Positions 6,361 to 11,960 of a DNA stretch of 13,825 nt are shown piece after piece; the first letter of the stretch is position 1, and each line of letters opens with the position of its first letter. The DNA comes from an uncultured Oscillospiraceae bacterium. Lineage in GTDB: Bacteria > Bacillota > Clostridia > Oscillospirales > Oscillospiraceae. Under the pieces are notes generated by a model. That model made no database searches. It worked only from the letters and a program-made list of their open reading frames with translations, and was not told the DNA's origin. The position numbers and the translations under genes are program-made. Where the stretch lies: the NCBI GenBank assembly GCA_910588045.1, contig CAJUPS010000084.1:1-13825 (forward strand), given 5' to 3'.

Positions 6361-6804
6361 CTATCCTACACGCCTGCGTAGCGTCTGCATATTCATCCAC
6401 TCCGGAGGTTCGTCCAGCTCCAGCGCCTGGAGCGCCTCGGCAAACGCGGTCTCATCAAGGGGCCCGCTGCAAGAGCGGTCCGCAACCGTCACAATGTAGT
6501 AGTCCGGATTGGATTTATCCATGTAGCGCCACCCCCCCTCCGGGACATCTGCACGTTTTGCGAAGATATAGTCCTCGTTGAACGCGAGCTCGAATACATA
6601 TGTTTCTATAACCGTCGCCGCCGTAGACCGATTCTCGCGCGGGAGACACAGAATCACATTATCGCTGTTGATCCTCCATACAGCATATCCTCCGGGAAGA
6701 TTTGACACCGTCCAATCACCCACACCACTGCAAGCAGACAGAATCATGGAAATAAGGAGCAGGGTCATGGCAAGCCGGGAGGCTTGATATTTTTTGTGCT
6801 GCAT
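6361..6804 (-). CDS. Small lipoprotein of unknown function
   Basis: The 147-residue product has a classic lipoprotein signal: basic MQHKKYQASR, a hydrophobic core, then lipobox LSAC with Cys25 as the lipidated residue, so it should sit on the outer face of the membrane. The mature part starts SGVGDWTVSNLPGGYAVWRI and is rich in aromatic and acidic residues (EDYIFAKRAD, DYYIVTVADR). It loosely recalls the small DUF3997-type lipoproteins; that link is from memory and weak. The ATG follows GAGG. It lies 31 bases after the stop of the leftward gene at 6836, so it is the last gene of the leftward set. A repeat-associated hairpin follows its stop. Confidence 0.8.
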   Translation of the reverse strand: MQHKKYQASRLAMTLLLISMILSACSGVGDWTVSNLPGGYAVWRINSDNVILCLPRENRSTAATVIETYVFELAFNEDYIFAKRADVPEGGWRYMDKSNPDYYIVTVADRSCSGPLDETAFAEALQALELDEPPEWMNMQTLRRRVG

Positions 6805-6835
6805 TTCAGAACCTCAATTCTATAAAACGGCGACT

Positions 6836-7393
6836 TCAGGCGGTTTCCCGCAAGGAATATGTACCAAACAGAGGGTCAGTAAAGGTAATGGTGACTTTGA
6901 TTACGTTCAATACCCCCATCTGCTGAGACAGCCAGCCCCAATCATTCACAGAAGTATTGAAGATCGTGCCCAGATCTGTCCCAAATTCAAAATCAAATGC
7001 AAAATCAAATGTATCATCAACTTGTACGACCCCGCCTCGTGCACTGTGGCTTACCAGCTTAATATAAGCATTATGAATAGCATAGTATAAATCACCAGAG
7101 TTAAAAGTTAGCGATTCATCCTTGTAATCTATTGCCCAATCCTTGTATTCACTTGAATTGAGGATTGCGTAGGATATGCGCCCACCGTTTTCTGTATAAG
7201 GAATACCAAAAACGGAATACTGAACAAGAATGGATGCACACGGAAATTTCGCCTCTACAATTTTGGCAGCTGCATACCAAGCTAATCTCAAAAGCTCCTC
7301 TTTAGTGTTCTGACCCGGCATGCTGCTAGTTTTTGCTGTTTGTACTTCGCTTGCAATCTTGCTTATGTATGCATTTCGCTCCGTGTTTGTCAT
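6836..7393 (-). CDS. Unrecognised protein, probably 5'-truncated
   Basis: The 185-residue frame starts MTNTERNAYISKIASEVQ and has an alpha/beta-like body with a Phe/Asp stretch (DDTFDFAFDFEFGTDLG). I do not recognise a family. Its only usable start, the ATG at 7393, has no ribosome site: the bases before it are CTGATTCTGATTGATCGA, from the repeat copy that starts six bases away. The frame stays open upstream for about 60 codons without ATG, GTG or TTG. The 20 codons before the ATG, antisense to the Asn/Gln repeat, would encode almost only Val, Leu and Ile. The simplest reading is that the natural 5' end, perhaps with a signal peptide, was deleted. Codons are visibly A/T-richer than in recG or rplT. 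It is probably a remnant, or translated poorly. Confidence 0.6.
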   Translation of the reverse strand: MTNTERNAYISKIASEVQTAKTSSMPGQNTKEELLRLAWYAAAKIVEAKFPCASILVQYSVFGIPYTENGGRISYAILNSSEYKDWAIDYKDESLTFNSGDLYYAIHNAYIKLVSHSARGGVVQVDDTFDFAFDFEFGTDLGTIFNTSVNDWGWLSQQMGVLNVIKVTITFTDPLFGTYSLRETA

Positions 7394-7398
7394 TCGAT

Positions 7399-7456
7399 CA
7401 ATCAGAATCAGAACAACCAGAACCAGAATCAGAACAACAACCAGAACAAGCGCTGA
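7399..7456 (+). pseudogene. Broken second copy of the Asn/Gln mini-gene
   Basis: The last 19 codons of the mini-gene reappear here in frame (NQNQNNQNQNQNNNQNKR, then TGA). No ATG, GTG or TTG with a ribosome site precedes them. The left part of the gene, its ribosome site and its promoter are absent, replaced by the 5' end of the leftward gene at 7393. Confidence 0.82.
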
Positions 7457-7507
7457 GCTGTGTACGAACAGGCCGCCAGCTGATGAATGCCAGCGGCCCT
7501 GTGTTTT
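7399..7507. repeat. Direct repeat, copy 2
   Basis: This matches 6243-6351 at 105 of 109 positions. The hairpin arms carry A at 7478 and 7492 where copy 1 has G. These give A-C mismatches in a rightward RNA but G-U pairs in a leftward RNA, so the stem survives only in the leftward transcript. Confidence 0.93.
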
Positions 7508-7533
7508 TCTGGTGACGGTCAGCCATCGTTTTT

Positions 7534-8106
7534 CTACGGACGGAGCGTATTCAGCCAGGCGAATACATCATCCGCAGTCTTGAAGCCATTGACGGGGTCC
7601 TCGCTGAAATAGACATTCCAGTCCTGATTCCAGGGATCTTTTTTCCTGTGCGCTTCCCTGGCCGCGTCCATCTCAGCCAGAGTCATGTCAGGGGTAAGGA
7701 TAACGGTATCGTCCCCATAGGCGGAATTTCTCTGCTCGCGGGTAATCACGCCCATATCCATCATGGTATTCAGCATATCGACGCGCTCCACCCAGGAGAG
7801 GCGGCCAGAATAGCGTTCCTTCAAATAGGCGATGTTTTCCGCTGTCCGCCCCTGTGAATCCGGGAGGGCCTGCGGTGGCTGCTGCGCCTTCCACTCGTCA
7901 TAAGCGGCCATCAGATTGACGTATGGGGAGAGCTCCCACTCACTGTCCGGGCAGACCCGATTCTTTGGAAACTCACAGCGGTCCATGCGTCGGCTGGTGG
8001 CAATATCCAGCTGCTGGCCGAAGGTGGAGGCGCGGGAGGCATGGGACGTGATTCCTACATTTTTCACCGGGGGCTGGCAGTTGAACACTCGATTGATGAT
8101 TTGCAC
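7534..8106 (-). CDS. Unrecognised 190-residue protein
   Basis: I choose the GTG at 8106 as start because AAGGAG lies nine bases before it. A TTG ten codons upstream (8136) would put that ribosome site inside the gene. The product begins (M)QIINRVFNCQPPVKNVGITS and then holds Ser/Arg-rich sequence, a Cys-containing RCEFPKNRVCPDSEW segment and a helical, charged half (NIAYLKERYSGRLSWVERVD). Near the end is FKTADDVFAWLNTLRP. No signal peptide or membrane span is visible. The two short Cys spacings are not a clear zinc motif. It follows the secreted-protein gene by 26 bases and is presumably co-transcribed from the promoter at 8922-8950. The function is unknown. Confidence 0.75.
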   Translation of the reverse strand: MQIINRVFNCQPPVKNVGITSHASRASTFGQQLDIATSRRMDRCEFPKNRVCPDSEWELSPYVNLMAAYDEWKAQQPPQALPDSQGRTAENIAYLKERYSGRLSWVERVDMLNTMMDMGVITREQRNSAYGDDTVILTPDMTLAEMDAAREAHRKKDPWNQDWNVYFSEDPVNGFKTADDVFAWLNTLRP

Positions 8107-8132
8107 AATACATTGCTCCTTCAAAATATATT

Positions 8133-8822
8133 TCAAGTGGGCCAGTTGAACAAAGCCGACATTGACGTCCCTGTGCTCAAAGTCTTCCTGTTGTCTGCCC
8201 TATAATAGTAGAGATCGGCGCTCGCACCCAAAGTATAGTTACTGGAAGTGTTTTCCGGCATATCAAACCTAAGCGTCAAGGTAAAGGTGGTCTGTGTTCG
8301 GCTAAGATTGTACCGGATTGTCTTCCCCTCCAGGCAAGTTCCGCCATTCGTTGTAACTTCAAAATATTTACCATAGGATCCTTTTCCATCCAAATAAATC
8401 GTATATCCTTGTTGAAGTTGCCACGCATTAGCGGCTACACCATACTTAGCCTCAAAGTCAGCAAGCAGTTTCTCTGTCTCCGCTACGCTAAGACGATTTG
8501 CCCCTCCGTATTGTGTCGCATTTTGGTATATGACTTTGGATACAATCGATTCGTTACAAATAAACGAACCTGTGGCTTTGTCGTGGTAGGCCGGATAAAC
8601 ATATATGTATCGAACGCTAACGCGCACACCATTTGGAACAATAACGTTCTGGGGAAACGCACTATCATTCCCATCTTCTAAAATCCCAGAGCCAGCAGAT
8701 ATGCCCACCCCATTACCAGAAACCGCCACTTCCCCCGCCAGCGCAGACGGGACGAGGACCGTGCTCATCATGCACAGGGTCATCAGCAAGCTAAACAAAC
8801 GCTTCCAATACTTTTTCATCAT
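8133..8822 (-). CDS. Secreted protein of unknown function
   Basis: The 229-residue product is exported. MMKKYWKRLF is followed by a hydrophobic core and a type I signal-peptidase site near SALA/G (residue 29-30). The mature chain has a Gly/Ser-rich start, a beta-rich middle (VRVSVRYIYVYPAY), a helical SVAETEKLLADFEAKYG segment, and a beta-rich, Thr/Tyr-rich C-terminal half. It ends SALFNWPT. No catalytic motif, sortase signal or cell-wall repeat is visible. The ATG at 8822 is chosen because AAAGGA lies six bases upstream; a TTG at 8849 would place that site inside the gene. It is the first gene of the leftward set, about 93 bases downstream of a strong promoter. Codons are A/T-richer than in the core genes. 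Confidence 0.82.
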   Translation of the reverse strand: MMKKYWKRLFSLLMTLCMMSTVLVPSALAGEVAVSGNGVGISAGSGILEDGNDSAFPQNVIVPNGVRVSVRYIYVYPAYHDKATGSFICNESIVSKVIYQNATQYGGANRLSVAETEKLLADFEAKYGVAANAWQLQQGYTIYLDGKGSYGKYFEVTTNGGTCLEGKTIRYNLSRTQTTFTLTLRFDMPENTSSNYTLGASADLYYYRADNRKTLSTGTSMSALFNWPT

Positions 8823-8921
8823 TGTACATCCTTTCAAATTTGTTGTCAAGATTTTGTGTCAGCCAAACGTGATGAAACATGTTTTTCTCTCTGCCCGCAG
8901 TCACCTCCCTCTGCCACCATC

Positions 8922-8950
8922 ATCATATAGCATAGAAAATATTTTGTCAA
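8922..8950 (-). promoter_or_regulatory. Sigma-A promoter of the leftward exported-protein set
   Basis: On the - strand TTGACA (8950-8945) and TATGAT (8927-8922) are 17 bases apart. The predicted leader is about 90 bases and includes an unused AGGGAGGTGA at 8910-8901. The -35 is 28 bases from the -35 of the divergent PadR promoter, and the DNA between them is nearly pure A/T. Confidence 0.82.
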
Positions 8951-8978
8951 TAACAAAAATTATTTTTTCAAAAATTTC

Positions 8979-9007
8979 TTGCATTTTCAAATCAGGTATG
9001 CTATTAT
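8979..9007 (+). promoter_or_regulatory. Sigma-A promoter of the PadR operon
   Basis: TTGCAT (8979-8984) and TATTAT (9002-9007) are 17 bases apart, and the -10 is preceded by TGC, an extended -10. It drives the PadR-membrane-secreted protein operon. Confidence 0.8.
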
Positions 9008-9013
9008 AGTCCC

Positions 9014-9023
9014 GTGACGTCAC
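9014..9023. promoter_or_regulatory. Palindrome at the PadR operon start point, candidate operator
   Basis: GTGACGTCAC is a perfect 10-bp palindrome placed over the expected transcription start, 7 bases after the -10. Its position suits repression, plausibly by the PadR protein itself. It does not resemble the published ATGT-n8-ACAT PadR box, so the assignment is uncertain. Confidence 0.42.
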
Positions 9024-9045
9024 ACCCATGCAGAAAGAGGTGGCC

Positions 9046-9426
9046 ATGAGTACGGACCGGACACCGGCGGTCATAGAGGAAAATCTGAAAAAAGCTCTGG
9101 TGGAAATGCTGGTGCTGGCCCTGCTGCACGAGCGGGAATACCACGCGCCGGAGCTGACCCAGGCCCTCGCGGACCGCAGCGGGGGCGCGGTCAACATCTC
9201 CTTCCCCTATGCGGCGCTCTACCGCATGATCGAGCAGGGGTACATCCTGGAGCTGCCCAAACGCAAGGCCCCGGACGGGCGGCGCAGGCAATACTACGCC
9301 GTCTCCGAGGCGGGACGGCGGTACTTCCGGGAGACCTGGGCAGTATACAGGCGCTTCACCGCCGGGGTGGACCGGCTGGTGGCCGCCGTGTGCCCGGAGG
9401 AGGAACGAGAGGAGGACAAGTCATGA
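9046..9426 (+). CDS. PadR-family transcriptional regulator
   Basis: The 126-residue protein has the PadR winged helix: MLVLALLHEREYHAPELTQAL (21-41) is helices 1-2. Recognition helix FPYAALYRMIEQGYI (53-67) follows, then the wing KRKAPDGRRRQYYAVSEAGRRYF (72-94). The ATG at 9046 is chosen because AAAGAGG lies just before it, while the ATG at 9028 has no ribosome site. PadR proteins usually repress membrane or transport genes next to them. Here the downstream partner overlaps by ATGA, the common arrangement for PadR with a HAAS-type membrane protein. A palindrome at the operon's start point suggests autoregulation, and the divergent promoter may be affected too. Confidence 0.9.
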   Translation: MSTDRTPAVIEENLKKALVEMLVLALLHEREYHAPELTQALADRSGGAVNISFPYAALYRMIEQGYILELPKRKAPDGRRRQYYAVSEAGRRYFRETWAVYRRFTAGVDRLVAAVCPEEEREEDKS

Positions 9427-9818
9427 CGCAGCTGCATCCGGCGGCGGACGCCTACCTGCAAGCCGTCCGGCTGCTGCTGGACGCGCCGGGAAAGGACCGG
9501 GAGCGATTGCTGGCCCGGCTGTCCCACGCCGTTTCCGCCTATGCGGAGGAAAACCCGGGCGCTGCGGCGGAGGAGCTGTCCTCCGTCTTCGGTACGCCCG
9601 AGCGCTGCGCCGCCGAGCTGCTGGCGGAGTGCGACCCCGCCGAAGTCGCGGCGGTACGCCGGAGAAAGCGGCGGCGGCTGGTGGCGGTGATCGCTATTTT
9701 AGCGGCGCTGCTCATTGCAATGGTAATATTCTGGTTCTGTACGGAATCTTCACAAGTAAAATACGTTGATACCTATATTACTGAGGATATTCCAGATTTG
9801 GGAGGTTTCAATCCATGA
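9423..9818 (+). CDS. HAAS/DUF1700-like membrane protein
   Basis: The 131-residue protein has a cytoplasmic helical N-terminal domain (1-75) ending in a patch of Arg and Lys (79-85). One membrane segment (about 86-106, LVAVIAILAALLIAMVIFWF) and a 25-residue outer tail follow. The N-terminal pattern, LSHAVSAYAEENPGAAAEELSSVFG followed by TPERCAAELLAE, matches the HAAS (DUF1700) or DUF6120-type domain that typically accompanies PadR regulators and is thought to sense or relay a membrane signal. That match is from memory. The start codon overlaps the PadR stop (ATGA), and its own stop overlaps the next gene in the same way, so all three are translated together. Confidence 0.78.
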   Translation: MTQLHPAADAYLQAVRLLLDAPGKDRERLLARLSHAVSAYAEENPGAAAEELSSVFGTPERCAAELLAECDPAEVAAVRRRKRRRLVAVIAILAALLIAMVIFWFCTESSQVKYVDTYITEDIPDLGGFNP

Positions 9819-10276
9819 AAAAATTGCAGCTTCTTTGTACAATCATTTTAGCCTCTCTGTTGTTTACTGGGACGATATGCGCACCCGCTCTGGCGGCGGA
9901 GACACCGGAATCTGCGGAAACCATCACCTGCTTTGAGGATGGCTCCTACCTTGTTACGAGAATTACATATGATTCCGGATTTACAAACCGCGCAAACCAA
10001 AAAAGCGGGACAAAACACCAGGACTACTATAACGGGTCCCGTCAGCTTATGTGGACCTTCCGGGTGCATGGAACGTTTGACTATGACGGCAATCGTGCAG
10101 AAGCTACTTCTGCGGATTATTCATATGATATATATCATTCTCAATGGTCCTTTAACGGCGGCTGCGCCTCTTACTCCGGCGCAACTGCAACCGCTGCGGG
10201 GAGTTTTACCCATTCCATGATTCCCCATTCCGTCACCCTCTCCCTGACCTGTTCCCCCAAGGGGGTCCTCTCCTGA
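9815..10276 (+). CDS. Small secreted beta-rich protein
   Basis: The 153-residue product has a clear signal peptide (MKKLQLLCTI, hydrophobic core, cleavage near APALA/AET). The mature part starts with an acidic stretch and a TCFEDGSYLVTRI segment. It continues with a Thr/Ser/Tyr-rich repeat-like beta region (KSGTKHQDYYNGSRQLMWTF, then FRVHGTFDYDGN) and ends VTLSLTCSPKGVLS. I recall a family of Clostridia secreted proteins with this shape (KSG...YYN...LW...V.GTF.Y.G, ending S.TL.CS..G.LS), of unknown function, often beside membrane or sigma-factor genes. The ATG overlaps the preceding stop, with GGGAGG nearby. It has two Cys residues in the mature chain that could bond, and ends the PadR operon. 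Confidence 0.8.
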   Translation: MKKLQLLCTIILASLLFTGTICAPALAAETPESAETITCFEDGSYLVTRITYDSGFTNRANQKSGTKHQDYYNGSRQLMWTFRVHGTFDYDGNRAEATSADYSYDIYHSQWSFNGGCASYSGATATAAGSFTHSMIPHSVTLSLTCSPKGVLS

Positions 10277-10290
10277 CAGCCTGCATTCTG

Positions 10291-10323
10291 ACGTCCGCTG
10301 GAATTTCCAGCGGACGTTTTTAT
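10291..10323 (+). terminator. Terminator of the PadR operon
   Basis: An 11-bp perfect stem (10291-10301 with 10307-10317), extended by A/T pairs at the loop, is followed by a T-run at 10317-10321 and further T-rich sequence. It lies 14 bases after the secreted protein's stop. Confidence 0.9.
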
Positions 10324-10343
10324 TTACTTTCGCCGTTTCCCCC

Positions 10344-10372
10344 TTGACAAAACCGGTATGCAGGTATATAGT
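10344..10372 (+). promoter_or_regulatory. Sigma-A promoter of the MarR gene
   Basis: TTGACA (10344-10349) and TATAGT (10367-10372) are 17 bases apart, 35 bases before the MarR start codon. Confidence 0.82.
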
Positions 10373-10385
10373 TCACTTTGTGAAC
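10371..10385. promoter_or_regulatory. MarR-type operator candidate
   Basis: GTTCAC-TTT-GTGAAC is a perfect 6-bp inverted repeat with a 3-base centre that begins inside the -10 and covers the start point. A dimeric MarR protein bound here would block its own promoter. The size and position are typical of MarR autoregulation. Confidence 0.62.
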
Positions 10386-10407
10386 CAATCGAAAAGGAGT
10401 GTCGCCT

Positions 10408-10842
10408 ATGCTCAACGAGGAGCTGCTGGCGGTGTGGCTGCGGCTGACCAGCGTCATTGATAACCAGCGCCTGGCGGCGTCCTACGAGGCGTCCCGGGAC
10501 CGGCTGTCCTTCAACGAGGCCATGGTCTGCGGGCTGCTTGAGCAGGACGGCACGCTGACCGCAAGCGACCTCTGCCGCCGGACCTGCATCCTGAAATCCC
10601 AGATGAACGCCATCCTCCGCTCCCTGGAGCGTCGGGGGCTGATCGCCCGGCGGCCGGACCCGGAGGACCGGCGGCGGGTGGCGCTGCGGCTGCTGCCCGA
10701 GGGACTGGCGCTCTACCGGGAGAGCCACCGTCACAGTATCGCTATCGTGGACCGCCTGATCCGCGAGCTGGGCGAGGACGACGCCCGGGCGCTCCTCCCC
10801 CTGCTCCGCCGCGCGGCGGCTATTTTCGATACTTTTTCTTGA
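10408..10842 (+). CDS. MarR-family transcriptional regulator
   Basis: The 144-residue protein is built as a MarR dimer unit: a helical N-terminus and the winged helix-turn-helix (about 36-98, with LTASDLCRRTCILKSQMNAI as the DNA-reading helices). The wing has DPEDRR at 84-89, and C-terminal dimer helices follow. The ATG at 10408 follows AAGGAG by eight bases; a GTG at 10399 would overlap that site and is rejected. No transporter or enzyme gene that it might control is adjacent. The gene downstream is DegV, about 127 bases away, with no convincing terminator between. A candidate autoregulatory operator lies on its promoter. The ligand is unknown. Confidence 0.9.
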   Translation: MLNEELLAVWLRLTSVIDNQRLAASYEASRDRLSFNEAMVCGLLEQDGTLTASDLCRRTCILKSQMNAILRSLERRGLIARRPDPEDRRRVALRLLPEGLALYRESHRHSIAIVDRLIRELGEDDARALLPLLRRAAAIFDTFS

Positions 10843-10853
10843 AAGAAAAAGTA
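10830..10853 (+). repeat. A/T-rich hairpin at the MarR stop codon
   Basis: A 10-bp perfect inverted repeat (10830-10839 with 10844-10853), loop TGAA, contains the MarR stop codon and is followed by CCAAAAAGAACTTT. No T-run follows it. It could be a dispersed genomic repeat or an mRNA 3'-end element. Confidence 0.5.
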
Positions 10854-10969
10854 CCAAAAAGAACTTTAACACGGGCCTATAATGGTTGCTATTTTTAGCT
10901 GTTTGCCCGGTAACGACAATATACTTCTACTCGAAAATAGTATGAGAACATACAGGAGGCATAAAACCT

Positions 10970-11815
10970 ATGGCAGTCCGACTTATCACCGATGCCGCCG
11001 CCGACTTCGACCCAGCGGTCGCCCGGCGGCGCAAGATCAGCATCGTCCCGATGACCGTGCAGTTCGGCGCGGCCTCCTTCCTGTCAGGCAAGAACCTGTC
11101 CAACGAGGTGTTTTTCCAGCTTCTCCGGGAGGGGAAGGAGAATCCCTCCACCTCTCAGCCCACACCGGCGGCCTTCCTCCGGCTCTTCGAGGAGGCCAAG
11201 GCGGCGGGGGACCAGGTGGTGGCCATCCTGTTGAGCGGGGCGCTCAGCGGGACCCTACAGAGCGCCGAAATCGCCAGGGGCATGTGTGAGTACGACCCCA
11301 TCTACCTGGTGGACAGCCGCAGCGCCTCCGCCGGGATCCAGATCCTGGTCAACTACGCCTGCAAGCTCCGGGACAGCGGCCTATCCGCCGCCGCGATCGC
11401 GGGGGAGGTGGAGAAGCTGAAGGATAAGGTCCGCATTTTCGCCGTCATCGACACCCTGGAGTATCTGCGCCGTGGCGGGCGGCTCAGCGGCTTTGCCGCG
11501 GGTCTGGGCACCGTGGCGAAGCTGAAACCCACCATCGCCGTCCGGAACGGGGAGGTCTCCATCGCGGGCAAGTCCTTCGGTACGGCTGCGGCGGTGAAGC
11601 ATCTCATGAAAATGCTGGAAGAGCACCCTGTTGACGACGACTACCCCTCCTACTTCCTCTACTCCGACGACAAGGGGCGGGAGGAGCTGCTGCTGCCGAA
11701 GCTGAAGGAGCAGGGCAAGCTGCCCCTGCGGCTCCACTACTGCGGCATCGGTCCGGCCATCGGGACCCACATCGGACCGGGGGCGCTGGGGATGGCGTAT
11801 ATTGAAAGAATATGA
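10970..11815 (+). CDS. DegV-family fatty-acid-binding protein
   Basis: The 281-residue protein belongs to the DegV/FakB fold, whose members bind a fatty acid and, in the Fak system, present it to the FakA kinase for phospholipid synthesis. Visible features are the opening VRLITDAAADF, TSQP (61-64), the head-group loop ILLSGALSGTLQSA (86-99), VDSRSASAGIQ (114-124), the conserved DTLEYLRRGGRLSG (161-174) and the KLKPTIAVRNG segment (184-194). The opening has DAAAD where many members have DS(T/S)AD; the rest of the fold looks intact. The ATG follows AGGAGG. No fakA neighbour is seen. A terminator follows at once, so it is a single gene or the second gene after MarR. Confidence 0.93.
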   Translation: MAVRLITDAAADFDPAVARRRKISIVPMTVQFGAASFLSGKNLSNEVFFQLLREGKENPSTSQPTPAAFLRLFEEAKAAGDQVVAILLSGALSGTLQSAEIARGMCEYDPIYLVDSRSASAGIQILVNYACKLRDSGLSAAAIAGEVEKLKDKVRIFAVIDTLEYLRRGGRLSGFAAGLGTVAKLKPTIAVRNGEVSIAGKSFGTAAAVKHLMKMLEEHPVDDDYPSYFLYSDDKGREELLLPKLKEQGKLPLRLHYCGIGPAIGTHIGPGALGMAYIERI

Positions 11816-11822
11816 TCGTATC

Positions 11823-11856
11823 CGCCCCCGCCGTTTTCATCGGCGGGGGCGTTTTT
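11823..11856 (+). terminator. DegV terminator
   Basis: An 11-bp perfect G/C-rich stem (11823-11833 with 11841-11851) with a 7-base loop is followed by five T, seven bases after the stop codon. Confidence 0.93.
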
Positions 11857-11884
11857 GAATGCCGGGAGCATTATCGATTTGCTA

Positions 11885-11913
11885 TTGACTTTTCCATCGG
11901 AGTGTGGTATATT
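11885..11913 (+). promoter_or_regulatory. Sigma-A promoter of the DUF3796-XRE pair
   Basis: TTGACT (11885-11890) and TATATT (11908-11913) are 17 bases apart, about 48 bases before the membrane-protein ATG. Confidence 0.82.
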
Positions 11914-11941
11914 TTTATCATTAAGAGCGAAATTTACCACA
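11903..11941. promoter_or_regulatory. Spaced inverted repeat over the promoter, candidate XRE operator
   Basis: TGTGGTA (11903-11909) and TACCACA (11935-11941) are perfect inverted 7-mers. The match extends imperfectly inward, and the pair flanks the -10 and start point. The repressor encoded downstream might bind it, but the 25-base gap is longer than usual for one dimer. Confidence 0.4.
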
Positions 11942-11960
11942 TATCATAGGAGGGCAACTG

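Noticed and set aside
6060..6400. Leftward Trp/Leu/Phe-rich and Cys/Ser/Gly-rich frames opposite the Asn/Gln gene
   Set aside because: These arise automatically from reading AAC/CAG repeats on the other strand. They lack ribosome sites at their starts.
6243..7507. Insertion sequence or composite transposon bounded by the 109-bp repeats
   Set aside because: The repeats are direct, contain host coding sequence, show no terminal inverted ends or target duplication, and no transposase lies between them.
8107..8136. TTG at 8136 as the start of the 190-residue protein
   Set aside because: It overlaps the previous stop codon and would swallow the only good ribosome site (AAGGAG), which fits the GTG at 8106.
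9028..9045. Upstream ATG at 9028 as the PadR start
   Set aside because: It has no ribosome site and would lie within about 15 bases of the predicted transcription start. The ATG at 9046 has AAAGAGG before it.
10878..10925. TATAAT (10878-10883) and TATACT (10920-10925) as promoters for DegV
   Set aside because: Neither has a -35 element at a proper distance, so I did not list a separate DegV promoter.
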